A stretch of DNA of 64,000 nt from Alicyclobacillus sp. ALC3 (GTDB lineage: Bacteria > Bacillota > Bacilli > Alicyclobacillales > Alicyclobacillaceae). The position numbers and the translations under genes are program-made. Shown piece after piece: positions 18,884 to 28,197 of the stretch (the stretch's first letter is position 1; every line of letters begins with the position of its first letter). The notes under the pieces are model-generated. The model was not told the DNA's origin, did not search any database, and saw only the letters and a program-made list of their open reading frames with translations. The DNA is taken from assembly GCF_028751195.1 (NCBI RefSeq), contig NZ_CP066784.1:186001-250000 (forward strand), written 5' to 3'.

Positions 18884-18912
18884 ATTATATCATCGTACCC
18901 CGCACCCTGCAA
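18884..18912 (-). promoter_or_regulatory. Sigma-A promoter of the rimP-nusA-infB operon
   Basis: TTGCAG (18907-18912) and a perfect TATAAT (18884-18889) are 17 bases apart in the minus direction, placing the transcript start about 160 bases before rimP. Confidence 0.75.
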
Positions 18913-19073
18913 ACCGGAACCGCATCGTGACACTTGTGCACATTGCCAATAAGCTAAGGGCATGGTAAGGTAAATTGTCAACATCCAATCGATCACCGAA
19001 GTCCCGCGTCTAAGTGGGTGCGGGGCGTGGAGGCATGCGCTTCTTTCGGAATTCAACTGAGGTGAAGGATCAC

Positions 19074-20909
19074 ATGAACTCAAAATTTGCAGACCGGTTG
19101 CGCAATGTCGCCATCGTCGCACACGTTGACCACGGCAAGACCACCTTGGTCGACCAGTTACTGCGCCAGTCCGGCCTGTTTCGCAGCAACCAGCAGGTCC
19201 AGGAACGGGCGATGGATTCGAACGAACTCGAACGAGAACGCGGCATTACCATCTTGGCGAAAACAACAGCCATCCCGTACCATGACCTGAAGATCAACAT
19301 CGTCGACACCCCGGGTCACGCTGATTTCAGCGGCGAAGTGGAACGTATCGTCAAAATGGTCGACGGCGTATTGCTTGTCGTCGACGCTTTCGAAGGTGTC
19401 ATGCCCCAGACCAAGTTTGTCCTGCAAAAGGCTCTGGCACAAGGTCTGGCACCGATTGTGGTCGTGAATAAAATGGACCGTGAAAACGCACGTCCACAAG
19501 AAGTGGTGGATGAAGTACTCGACTTGTTCATTGAACTCGGAGCGAACATGGAGCAGTGCGACTTCCCAGTCGTCTACACGTCCGGGATGCGCGGTACGGC
19601 CTCAGTGGACCCGTCAGTCATGGGCGAGAACATGGAACCACTGTTCTCGGCGATTGTAGAACACATTCCTTCGCCACAAGTTGATCCTGACGGACCGCTG
19701 CAGTGGCAAGCGACGATGCTCGACTACAACGAATTTCTCGGGCGCATCGGCATCGGCCGGATTGTCCGTGGACAGATTTCGCTTGGCGACACAGTCGCCA
19801 TTCTCGACCGCGACGGTGGAGTACGCAAGTCGCGCATCACCAAACTCTACACCTTTGAAGGACTACGCCGCGTCGAAACCGAGTTGGCTGAAGCCGGTGA
19901 CATTGTCGCGCTCGCAGGCCTCGGCGACATCACTGTGGGAGACACGGTGGCTGACGCGACTAATCCGGAAGCACTCGATGTTTTGACAATCGACGAACCG
20001 ACACTGCAGATGTCGTTTCTCGTGAACAACAGTCCACTCGCCGGCCGCGAAGGCACGTACGTCACGTCGCGCAAACTACGCGAGCGTTTGTACGCTGAAA
20101 TGGAGTCGGATGTCAGTCTTCGGGTGGAAGACACAGAAGACGCCGATACTTTTCTCGTATCGAGCCGCGGTGAGTTGCATTTGTCCATTCTGATTGAGCG
20201 GATGCGCCGCGAAGGCTACGAGATGCAGGTGTCCAAGCCACACGTCATCCTGAAAGAGGTAGACGGTAAGCGCATGGAGCCGATCGAGCGCCTGATGGCG
20301 GATGTCCCGAACGATGCCGTCGGTGCCGTGATTGAAGCGCTCGGTGTACGGCGCGGTGAAATGCAGGACATGACACCATCGACCCTTGGTGACACAACGC
20401 GGCTCGAGTTTTCCGTTCCCGCGCGAGGTCTCATCGGCTTTCGCAATGAGTTTTTGACGATGACCCGAGGGTACGGCACGATGCACCAGTCGTTCGCAGG
20501 CTACGAACCGTGGAAAGGCGAGGTACAAACACGCCGGCAAGGGGTCCTGGTCGCCAGCGAAAGCGGCGTTGCGACTACGTACAGTTTGCAGTCTCTCGAA
20601 GACCGTGGCGTGTTTTTCATCACGCCTGGAACGGTCGTTTACGAAGGCATGATTGTCGGTGAACACGCTCGCGAGAACGACCTGACGATCAACATTGTGA
20701 AACAGAAGCACATGACCAACGTTCGCTCAGCGACAAAGGATGAGACAACACGCCTGAAATCCCCGCGCAACCTTTCGCTGGAGCAGGCGATTTCCTACAT
20801 CGAGGACGACGAACTGTGTGAGATCACGCCGCAGAACTTCCGTCTGCGCAAACGCAAACTCGCGAAGACTGCTCGTGAAAAGGGCGCCAAGCAGTCCGTC
20901 ACCTCCTAA
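19074..20909 (+). CDS. typA: Ribosome-associated GTPase TypA/BipA
   Basis: Translational GTPase of the EF-G/LepA superfamily that binds 70S ribosomes and assists 50S assembly and stress adaptation. The 611-residue product has G1 [11 protein letters not shown]2 ERERGITI, G3 DTPGHADF and G4 NKMD in order, then domain II, EF-G-like domains III and V, and the BipA-specific C-terminal domain (GVFFITPGTVVYEGMIVGEH). The ATG at 19074 has AGGTGAAGG upstream. The 20 codons before it do not resemble the family. It is the only plus-strand gene in the first 46 kb and sits, with pheA, between rimP and polC, which are adjacent in B. subtilis. Confidence 0.96.
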   Translation: MNSKFADRLRNVAIVAHVDHGKTTLVDQLLRQSGLFRSNQQVQERAMDSNELERERGITILAKTTAIPYHDLKINIVDTPGHADFSGEVERIVKMVDGVLLVVDAFEGVMPQTKFVLQKALAQGLAPIVVVNKMDRENARPQEVVDEVLDLFIELGANMEQCDFPVVYTSGMRGTASVDPSVMGENMEPLFSAIVEHIPSPQVDPDGPLQWQATMLDYNEFLGRIGIGRIVRGQISLGDTVAILDRDGGVRKSRITKLYTFEGLRRVETELAEAGDIVALAGLGDITVGDTVADATNPEALDVLTIDEPTLQMSFLVNNSPLAGREGTYVTSRKLRERLYAEMESDVSLRVEDTEDADTFLVSSRGELHLSILIERMRREGYEMQVSKPHVILKEVDGKRMEPIERLMADVPNDAVGAVIEALGVRRGEMQDMTPSTLGDTTRLEFSVPARGLIGFRNEFLTMTRGYGTMHQSFAGYEPWKGEVQTRRQGVLVASESGVATTYSLQSLEDRGVFFITPGTVVYEGMIVGEHARENDLTINIVKQKHMTNVRSATKDETTRLKSPRNLSLEQAISYIEDDELCEITPQNFRLRKRKLAKTAREKGAKQSVTS

Positions 20910-20940
20910 ACTCCGTGCCCGAAGAAACTGCCTACGCAAC

Positions 20941-20992
20941 AAAAACAGGGCTGTCCGAACAGGCAATTCAATGCCTCCGAGGACAGCCCTGT
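20941..20992. terminator. Bidirectional terminator between typA and pheA
   Basis: ACAGGGCTGTCC (20945-20956) pairs with its complement at 20981-20992. A smaller AGGCA/TGCCT hairpin lies inside the loop. In the minus direction the stem is followed by TTTTTGTTG, in the plus direction by ATTTCG, so it serves the converging typA and pheA transcripts. Confidence 0.85.
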
Positions 20993-21006
20993 ATTTCGTC
21001 GCGTCT

Positions 21007-21927
21007 CTACTCGAGCTCAGGAAACAGCCCAAGCTGAATGATTTCGACCCCCTGTGCCGTCAGGGCCTCGCGCACCCTTCGCCACGCTGCCACCTCGCCA
21101 GCGTGACGGGCTGAGTGAGTCCACAATAGGTCGACGAAGAACAGATAGATGCCAAGTTTGTCACCAACGGGTCGCGACTCGATACGGCTCATGTCGAACC
21201 CGTTGTCATACATGGGCTGCAGGGCGCGCAGGAGTCCCCCTGGCACATTCGGTACGTTTGCCAGCAGGAGCGACAGCGTCCAGCGCCCACCGTCCGGGCG
21301 AACGCGCGCCACGCGGGCATTACCAAACAGGGCAAAACGAGTTTCGTTGCCGGTCGCGTCTTGAATCGGGCGGTCCGATGGCTGCAAGCCGTACTTGGCC
21401 GCAGCAGTGCGCGTACCGATGCCAGCCACCCGTCCGTCACCTGACTCGGCAACTATTTCCGCAGCTCGGGCCGTGCTCGCGACTGCCGTCTGCCGCGCCC
21501 GAGGAAGATGCTCGTGCAACCAAAGCTCGCACTGCCCCAGTGCTTGCGGGTGCGAGTACACTTCCTCGACGTTCGTCAGGTCAGTGTCTGGCACCGTAAT
21601 CAGATACTGTTCCACACGAATGCGCAAGGACGCGAGAATCTGCAGGCGAAGCGCCGCCTCACGAACAGGGTCAGGCTCTACAGAGCGCCGTGCGACACGT
21701 CCGAGCACGTCCCAAGTCGCCGTGACTGAGCCCTGTGCAGTGTTCTCGAGGGGTATACACCCAAGCACATCCAGAGAACCCGTCTCTTCATCGGCGACGG
21801 CTTGTATCACTTGCGGGATGGTCGGCTCTGCAACGAGTTCGAGGTCGCGAAGGCCAAGCAAGGTGCCGAACCTAGCAGCCGCCTCATGTGAGAATGTGGC
21901 CTCTGGGCCGAGGTAGTGCAGTTTCAT
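21007..21927 (-). CDS. pheA: Prephenate dehydratase
   Basis: Converts prephenate to phenylpyruvate in phenylalanine synthesis. It is 306 residues from the ATG at 21927, which follows AGGAGGGG. It has the N-terminal LHYLGPEATFSHEAA, IPLENTAQGSV, SHPQALGQCELWL and the catalytic NETRFALFG motif, then a C-terminal ACT domain with the phenylalanine-binding signatures NVPGGLLRAL and RIESRPVG. The usual neighbours (chorismate mutase or aro genes) are absent and it follows polC by 48 bases, so it is probably cotranscribed with polC. The ACT domain predicts feedback inhibition by phenylalanine. Confidence 0.94.
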   Translation of the reverse strand: MKLHYLGPEATFSHEAAARFGTLLGLRDLELVAEPTIPQVIQAVADEETGSLDVLGCIPLENTAQGSVTATWDVLGRVARRSVEPDPVREAALRLQILASLRIRVEQYLITVPDTDLTNVEEVYSHPQALGQCELWLHEHLPRARQTAVASTARAAEIVAESGDGRVAGIGTRTAAAKYGLQPSDRPIQDATGNETRFALFGNARVARVRPDGGRWTLSLLLANVPNVPGGLLRALQPMYDNGFDMSRIESRPVGDKLGIYLFFVDLLWTHSARHAGEVAAWRRVREALTAQGVEIIQLGLFPELE

Positions 21928-21975
21928 CAAACCCCTCCTAGCGATGGCGTCCACATCACCAATCTGATGCACAGA

Positions 21976-24900
21976 TCAGAACAAGGACAACTGATTGCTC
22001 TCTGGCAAGCCGGTCAGACAACCCATACCGTCGAGAATTTCGATCACGGTCTTCGACACCCGACTGCGCGTCTGTAAATCCTCGATCGACAAAAACGGTC
22101 CATCTTCCCGTGCCTGTGCCAAGTTTGTTGCGGCAGACTCGCCAACCCCAGCAATCGCCGCAAACGGCGGCAGCAACCTGTCTTCGCCCACTGTGCGAAA
22201 ACGCGCAGCGTCGGACTCGTAGAGGTCAACCGGTAGAAATTTGAAGCCTCGCACGACCATCTCCAACGCAACCTCGAGGACGGTCAGCAAACTCTTCTCC
22301 TTCGGTAGAGCTGCGTTGCCCTTTTGTTCGATCTCCTCAATCTTTCGCTCAATCGCGGTGCGTCCACTCACTAGCAAAGGAATGTCGAAATCGTCTGCGC
22401 GCACTGAGAAGTAAGTAGCGTAAAAGGCGAGCGGGTAATGTACCTTGAACCAGGCAATGCGCATCGCCATCAGCACATAGGCGGTCGCGTGCGCTTTCGG
22501 GAACATGTACTTGATCTTTTTCCCGGACTCGATATACCATTCCGGGACGTCAAACGAACGCATGTACTCGGCGTCTTCGTCCTTGACACCTTTACCCTTT
22601 CTGATTGACTCCATGATTTTGAACGCTCGACCTGGCTCAAGCCCTTTGTGAATCAAATAGACCATGATGTCGTCGCGCGCGCAAATGACTTCAGACAGAG
22701 TTGCAGTCCCACCCCGAATCAGTTCCTGGGCGTTGTTCAACCACACATCGGTGCCGTGCGACAGGCCGGAAATGCGGACGAGTTCAGAGAACGTCGTCGG
22801 CCGCGTGTCTTCGAGCATCTGCCGGACGAACTTCGTCCCAAACTCCGGGATCGCGTACGTTCCCGTCACCGACCGGATGGCCTTCGTATCTACCCCGAGC
22901 GTCTCGGTGCCACGGAACAAGCCGAGCACGGCGGGGTCGTCGAGGGGAATTGTCTTTGGGTCCACACCCGTTAAGTCCTGCAGCATGCGAATGACAGTCG
23001 GGTCGTCGTGACCCAGAATGTCTAGTTTCAAGAGACAGCTCTCAAGGCCAGAGTGGTAGTCAAAGTGGGTAGTGAGCGTCCCTGCATTCTTGTCATCTGC
23101 AGGGTACTGTACGGGTGTAAAATCGTATACCGACACATGCGCAGGAACGACAACCTGACCGCCAGGGTGCTGCCCGGTCGTCCGCTTGACGCCAGTACAG
23201 CCGGTCACCAACCGGTCGATCTCGGCGTTTCGCATCACCAATCCGCGTTCTTCCGCAAACTTACGCACGTACCCGTACGCAGTCTTCTCGGCCACTGCGG
23301 AGATGGTGCCTGCGCGAAAGACGTGGTCACGACCGAACAACTCTTCCGTGTACTTGTGGGCCCGCGGTTGATACTCACCAGAGAAGTTGAGGTCGATATC
23401 CGGAACCTTGTCGCCTTCAAATCCAAGAAACGTCTCAAAGGGAATGTCCTGACCGTCCTTCAGAAGCGCAGTGCCACATGACGGACACGTTTTGCTCGGC
23501 AGGTCAAATCCGGAACCATAGCTGCCATCCTCGAAGAATTCACTGTACTGGCAGTTGGGACACAAGTAATGCGGCGGCAAGGGGTTCACTTCTGTAATGT
23601 CGGTCATCGTAGCAACTAATGACGAACCGACAGAACCACGGCTACCGACTAAGTATCCATCCGCCAGCGACTTCGTGACCAGTTTGTGTGCGATGAGATA
23701 GATCACGGAGAAACCATTCGTGATAATCGAGTGGAGTTCCTTTTGCAGGCGCTTCTCCACAATTTCCGGCAGGTTATCGCCGTACATCCGTCGCGCCTTG
23801 CTGTACGACAGGTCGCGAATTTCATCCTCTGCCCCGTCGATCACGGGCGTGAACAACTCGGTTGGAATCGGACGCACATCCTCGATTTGAGCCGCAAGCG
23901 CTGCTGGGTTGTGGACCACGACCGCAGGTGCGACGTCGCCGAGGTAGCGGAACTCCTCGAGCATTTCATCGGTCGTCCGCAAGTAGAGTGGAGGCTGCTT
24001 ACTGGCGTCCACGCCATGTTGAGACTGCAGGAAAACCTCGCGGTAAATACCGTCTGCCGGGTTCAGGAAGTGCACATCCCCGGTCGCGACGACCGGTTTG
24101 CCAAGACGGGATGCGATCTCGATAATCTGTCTGTGAATATCTCGCACACTCTCATAGCTCTGAACCAGTTCCTCCCGGAGCAGGTTCTCATAATGAGACA
24201 ACGGTTGAATTTCAAGGTAGTCGTAAAAGCGACAGACTTCTTCAATCTCTTCTATGCTTTTTCCACGCAGAAACGATTGAATGAGTTCACCGTTTTGGCA
24301 GGCGGTGCCAATCAGCAAACCTTCCCTGCGACGGACCAGTTCACTTCTCGGAATTCGCGGCACACGGTACAAATACTGCGTCAGGGAGAGCGATACAAGT
24401 TCATACAGGTTTCGCAGTCCCGTCTGGTTTTGCACCAGCACAGTGGCATGAAACGGTCGCACTTTCGACGTGTCGGCTGTTGCTGCGATGCTTTCAACCG
24501 CAGTGAGGTCAGTTAAACCGCGCGATTCGAGTTCGGCCAGCATATGCGCAAACACCTTGCCGGTCGCTTCCGCGTCCGCGAGGGCGCGGTGATGATTGAC
24601 AAGTTCCACGCTGAACTTCTGCGTGAGGGTTTTTAAGCGGTAGTTCTTCGCGCCCGGATACAGCGACCGCGCAAGCGCCAGCGTGTCAATCACTGGCGGA
24701 CGCCAGACAGGCAGTCCAACCCGCCCACGACACTGTGCCAAGAAGCCGACGTCGAACTCAGCGTTGTGTGCGACCAACACTGCCCCTTCTGCAAACTCAC
24801 TAAAAGCGACCAGAGCCTCTTCCAACTCCGGTTGACCAACGAGCATGTCTTCGGAGATCCCGGTTAACTCCGTGATCTTTGGAGAAAGGCCGCGCTTTGG

Positions 24901-26436
24901 GTCAATCAATGTCTCGTAGTTGCCGACGATCTTCTTTCCCTTCATGCGCACGGCCGCAATCTCAATCAGGGTGTCTTCACGCGCGTTCAGACCGGTCGTC
25001 TCAGTGTCGAACACGACGTACTCTGTTTCGTCGCTGAGCACTCTGCCGTCGGTGTAGTAGACAATCGGGGTCCCGTCGTCGACAACGTACGCTTCGACTC
25101 CGAGGATGACCTGAACGCCGTGCTTCTTGCCCAAGCTATACGCTTCTGGAAACGACTGCACAACGCCGTGGTCAGTGATCGCGATGGCCTGGTGTCCCCA
25201 CTTTGCAGCCGTCTTGATGAAGTCCTTGACTGGCGTCACTCCGTCGAGCGCGGACATTGGCGTGTGCAGGTGAAGTTCCACGCGCTTTTGCGCAGCCGTA
25301 TCCACCCGCGTCGGCAGTTCTAAGGGCGCGATATCCTGAGCCATGAAGACGATCTCTTTGGAGTATGTGTCAAACTGCACCTGTCCCTGAAGACGCAGGT
25401 ACACTCCGTCCTCGAGTGGCGCAAGGGCATCCGTTTGGCGGTCGTTGTTGCTAAAGAACTTCGCGGTGATGGAGTCTGAGTCATCGGTCACGTTGAACTG
25501 GAACAAGACACGACCGCTTGGCAGTGTGCGTTGCTCGTATTTGAACAGGCGCCCCTCGATGATGACAGAACGCATTTCGTCGACAATCTCGTGGATGGGA
25601 GTAGCTGGTCGATCCGGGATTCGACCGATGGTCATCGGCGCAAGCGGTGTGTCGTCGCCCCGGCGCTGGCGCCAAGGCCGCTCTCCGCCGCCAGAACGGT
25701 CCGGCGCAGCAGGTTCTTCCGCCTTGCGTTTTTCTGCCTCAGCTGCCTGCGTCATGACTTCCTGTACCTGTTCGCGCTCGGTCCGTTGAAGCTGCTCCCA
25801 CATCGCCTTGGCGCGGTCCTCAGCCGCCACGTCGACAGACAATTGAACATCAACGTCGACACCGAAGGACTCCTGTGCAATACGCGTGAGCCTGACACTC
25901 GCTTGTTTACGCTCGAGCGCCGCCTGTTCCGTGTCATTCCCAAGTAAAAACAGGACGGCCGCATACGGTTCCTCAGAGTCCGATGCACCGTCGTCGCGTT
26001 TGTCGTGACCAGTGACGCGCACCGTCGCGTGGCGAAGCAAATTACCGACCACTGGCTCGTCACTGACAAACCGTTCAACGAGGGCGGCGACAATGGCATC
26101 CCACTGGAACCGACTCGGGTGTTCTTGCCAAGCCGGCGCCAACACTTCGACGAACGCACTCCCATCGGAGGACAGCGCGGCTGAGGCTGCCCGAACCTGG
26201 TTGCTACGTTCAACTGCAGCGCGCGCCTGAGCCGCCAATTCGTCAGCAACTACGTCAGTGGAGCCTGAGTCAGCAAACCCGACAGTTGCCACGGACGAAA
26301 ACACAGTTGGCAAAAACACGTCCACCCGCCTTGTAGACAAGTGGACGACAACGCGTTCAACACTTCCTTCCGGAAGACGCTGCACAGGGGCAGCACCAGC
26401 TGTCGCTATTGGTTTCAGCGGCTCCGGGACGGCCAT
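21976..26436 (-). CDS. polC: DNA polymerase III alpha subunit, PolC type
   Basis: Main replicase of low-GC Gram-positives. At 1486 residues it is slightly longer than the 1437 of B. subtilis. Domains in order: N-terminal region with an Ala/Glu-rich linker (to about 260), OB fold (about 285-375), PHP domain (HLHTPMSALDGV near 387) split by a DnaQ-like proofreading exonuclease (VFDTETTG near 475, HNAEFDVGFL), zinc finger (CPNCQ...CPSC near 958-985), polymerase core with catalytic PDIDLNFSG near 1010, and a C-terminal helix-hairpin-helix part. It lies directly after proS, the B. subtilis order. Confidence 0.97.
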   Translation of the reverse strand: MAVPEPLKPIATAGAAPVQRLPEGSVERVVVHLSTRRVDVFLPTVFSSVATVGFADSGSTDVVADELAAQARAAVERSNQVRAASAALSSDGSAFVEVLAPAWQEHPSRFQWDAIVAALVERFVSDEPVVGNLLRHATVRVTGHDKRDDGASDSEEPYAAVLFLLGNDTEQAALERKQASVRLTRIAQESFGVDVDVQLSVDVAAEDRAKAMWEQLQRTEREQVQEVMTQAAEAEKRKAEEPAAPDRSGGGERPWRQRRGDDTPLAPMTIGRIPDRPATPIHEIVDEMRSVIIEGRLFKYEQRTLPSGRVLFQFNVTDDSDSITAKFFSNNDRQTDALAPLEDGVYLRLQGQVQFDTYSKEIVFMAQDIAPLELPTRVDTAAQKRVELHLHTPMSALDGVTPVKDFIKTAAKWGHQAIAITDHGVVQSFPEAYSLGKKHGVQVILGVEAYVVDDGTPIVYYTDGRVLSDETEYVVFDTETTGLNAREDTLIEIAAVRMKGKKIVGNYETLIDPKRGLSPKITELTGISEDMLVGQPELEEALVAFSEFAEGAVLVAHNAEFDVGFLAQCRGRVGLPVWRPPVIDTLALARSLYPGAKNYRLKTLTQKFSVELVNHHRALADAEATGKVFAHMLAELESRGLTDLTAVESIAATADTSKVRPFHATVLVQNQTGLRNLYELVSLSLTQYLYRVPRIPRSELVRRREGLLIGTACQNGELIQSFLRGKSIEEIEEVCRFYDYLEIQPLSHYENLLREELVQSYESVRDIHRQIIEIASRLGKPVVATGDVHFLNPADGIYREVFLQSQHGVDASKQPPLYLRTTDEMLEEFRYLGDVAPAVVVHNPAALAAQIEDVRPIPTELFTPVIDGAEDEIRDLSYSKARRMYGDNLPEIVEKRLQKELHSIITNGFSVIYLIAHKLVTKSLADGYLVGSRGSVGSSLVATMTDITEVNPLPPHYLCPNCQYSEFFEDGSYGSGFDLPSKTCPSCGTALLKDGQDIPFETFLGFEGDKVPDIDLNFSGEYQPRAHKYTEELFGRDHVFRAGTISAVAEKTAYGYVRKFAEERGLVMRNAEIDRLVTGCTGVKRTTGQHPGGQVVVPAHVSVYDFTPVQYPADDKNAGTLTTHFDYHSGLESCLLKLDILGHDDPTVIRMLQDLTGVDPKTIPLDDPAVLGLFRGTETLGVDTKAIRSVTGTYAIPEFGTKFVRQMLEDTRPTTFSELVRISGLSHGTDVWLNNAQELIRGGTATLSEVICARDDIMVYLIHKGLEPGRAFKIMESIRKGKGVKDEDAEYMRSFDVPEWYIESGKKIKYMFPKAHATAYVLMAMRIAWFKVHYPLAFYATYFSVRADDFDIPLLVSGRTAIERKIEEIEQKGNAALPKEKSLLTVLEVALEMVVRGFKFLPVDLYESDAARFRTVGEDRLLPPFAAIAGVGESAATNLAQAREDGPFLSIEDLQTRSRVSKTVIEILDGMGCLTGLPESNQLSLF

Positions 26437-26452
26437 TGGTCATTTCCTCCTG

Positions 26453-28147
26453 TCACTTGACAAGACCAAGAACTGTTCGAAAGGCCTCTTCTATGGGTAA
26501 GACTTGCACTTCGCCGGTCCGTCGAATCTTCAGTTCGACATTGCCTTCTTTGACTTTGTTTCCTACCGTGATGCGCACGGGTAGCCCGATCAAATCCGCG
26601 TCTTTGAACTTGACGCCAGGGCGTTCGTCGCGGTCGTCAATCAGTGCGTCAACACCTGCCGCAAGGAAGCGGTGATAGAGCGAGTCGGCCACGCTCCCCT
26701 GCTCCTCGTCGCGGCTGTTGACGGGTACGACATGTACGTGGTAAGGCGCAATGGCAATTGGCCAGATAATGCCGTCTTCGTCATGGAGTTGCTCAATCAC
26801 TGCAGGGATAATCCGCGACGTGCCAATCCCGTAGCAGCCCATAATAATCAGCTGTTCTGCACCCGACTCGTCCGCGTAGCGCGTGTTAAACGCCTGCGTG
26901 TACTTGGTGCCAAGCTTAAACACATGCCCGACTTCAATACCGCCCATGAAGACCAGCGGCGCACCGCACTGTACGCACGCATCCCCTGCTCGCACAACTC
27001 GGATGTCCGCGGTCTTGGCCACAGTGAAGTCGCGATTGGGGACCACATGCACGTCGTGGCTATCGGGCACCTTCGATGCAACTACGCCATCCGTGATGGA
27101 AAGAATGTCACGGTCAAAAACGACTGGCAGTCCACAATCTGGCCCGACAAAGCCGACCGGCTTGCCGGTGAAGCGCGACACTTCTTCTGCGCTCGCCAGC
27201 TCCAACGTGCGAGCGCGAAGCACCTTCTTTAGCTTCACTTCGTTTACTTCATGGTCGCCACGCAAACAGGCCGCAATGGGTTTCCCATCTGCCATGTAGA
27301 CCAACACTTTAACAATCTGCCCTGCGTCGACACCGAGCAAAGCCACCAATTGCTCGATTGTACGCGCATGAGGTGTCGCCACGGTCTCAGACGCTGGTGT
27401 ACTTGTTGCATCCGCCACCGACAAAGCTTGTCCCACTGCCTTTTCGATGTTTGCTGCATACGAACACTTCGAGCAGCCAGCGATTGTGTCTTCCCCGGCA
27501 GCAGAGATGACCATAAACTCGTGGTTTCCACCTTCGCCGCCAATCGCACCGGAATCGGCCTCGACGGCCCTATACTCAACTCCAAGCCGGTCAAAGATGC
27601 GGCAGTACGCGTCGTACATCGCTTGGTAACTACGGTCGAGCCCTGCCTCGTCTACGTCGAACGAGTACGCGTCTTTCATGCGAAACTCCCGTCCGCGCAG
27701 CAACCCTGCGCGAGGACGCCGCTCATCGCGAAACTTGGTTTGAATTTGATAGAGCGTAAAAGGGAGCTGTCGCCACGAGCGAACCTCATTTTGGACCAAG
27801 CTCGTGATTACTTCTTCGTGTGTGGGTCCAAGCGCCATGGTGCGGTCGTGTCTGTCTGAAAAACGCACCAACTCCGGACCATAGTCGTCCCATCGGCCGG
27901 ACTGCTGCCACAACTCGGCAGGCTGCATAGCGGGCATAAAAATCTCCTGAGCCCCGGCTCTGTCCATCTCTTGCCGGACAATCGCTTCGACTTTCGCTAA
28001 CGCCCGGTACCCGAGCGGTAAAAACGTGTACACGCCTGCTGAGAGTTGACGAATCAACCCGGCCCGCAGCATCAAACGGTGACTGACAACATCGGCCTCA
28101 GCAGGTGTTTCACGCAGTGTGTTCAAAAACAGTCGACTCTGTCTCAT
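26453..28147 (-). CDS. proS: Prolyl-tRNA synthetase
   Basis: Charges tRNA-Pro. The 564-residue length and the layout of the bacterial-type enzyme are clear: N-terminal catalytic motifs (TFLPLGYRAL, LGPTHEEVITSLV, FRDERRPRAGLLRGREFRMKD split by motif 2), an inserted editing domain at roughly 230-400 (GKPVGFVGPDCGLP), motif 3 (MGCYGIGTSRI near 445) and the C-terminal anticodon-binding domain (DDRDERPGVKFKDADLIG). The ATG follows GGGAGGG. It lies 16 bases before polC and no T-box leader was seen upstream, in agreement with its position inside an operon. Confidence 0.96.
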   Translation of the reverse strand: MRQSRLFLNTLRETPAEADVVSHRLMLRAGLIRQLSAGVYTFLPLGYRALAKVEAIVRQEMDRAGAQEIFMPAMQPAELWQQSGRWDDYGPELVRFSDRHDRTMALGPTHEEVITSLVQNEVRSWRQLPFTLYQIQTKFRDERRPRAGLLRGREFRMKDAYSFDVDEAGLDRSYQAMYDAYCRIFDRLGVEYRAVEADSGAIGGEGGNHEFMVISAAGEDTIAGCSKCSYAANIEKAVGQALSVADATSTPASETVATPHARTIEQLVALLGVDAGQIVKVLVYMADGKPIAACLRGDHEVNEVKLKKVLRARTLELASAEEVSRFTGKPVGFVGPDCGLPVVFDRDILSITDGVVASKVPDSHDVHVVPNRDFTVAKTADIRVVRAGDACVQCGAPLVFMGGIEVGHVFKLGTKYTQAFNTRYADESGAEQLIIMGCYGIGTSRIIPAVIEQLHDEDGIIWPIAIAPYHVHVVPVNSRDEEQGSVADSLYHRFLAAGVDALIDDRDERPGVKFKDADLIGLPVRITVGNKVKEGNVELKIRRTGEVQVLPIEEAFRTVLGLVK

Positions 28148-28165
28148 GATTTCCCTCCCACGCCC

Positions 28166-28187
28166 GAGGGCCGCCGTGCAGCGGCCC
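28166..28187 (-). other. Hairpin between rseP and proS
   Basis: AGGGCCGC (28166-28173) and GCGGCCCT (28180-28187) form a perfect 8-bp stem with a 6-base loop just upstream of the proS ribosome site. There is no T run, so it may be an RNA stability or processing element rather than a terminator. Confidence 0.4.
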
Positions 28188-28197
28188 TACACATCCG

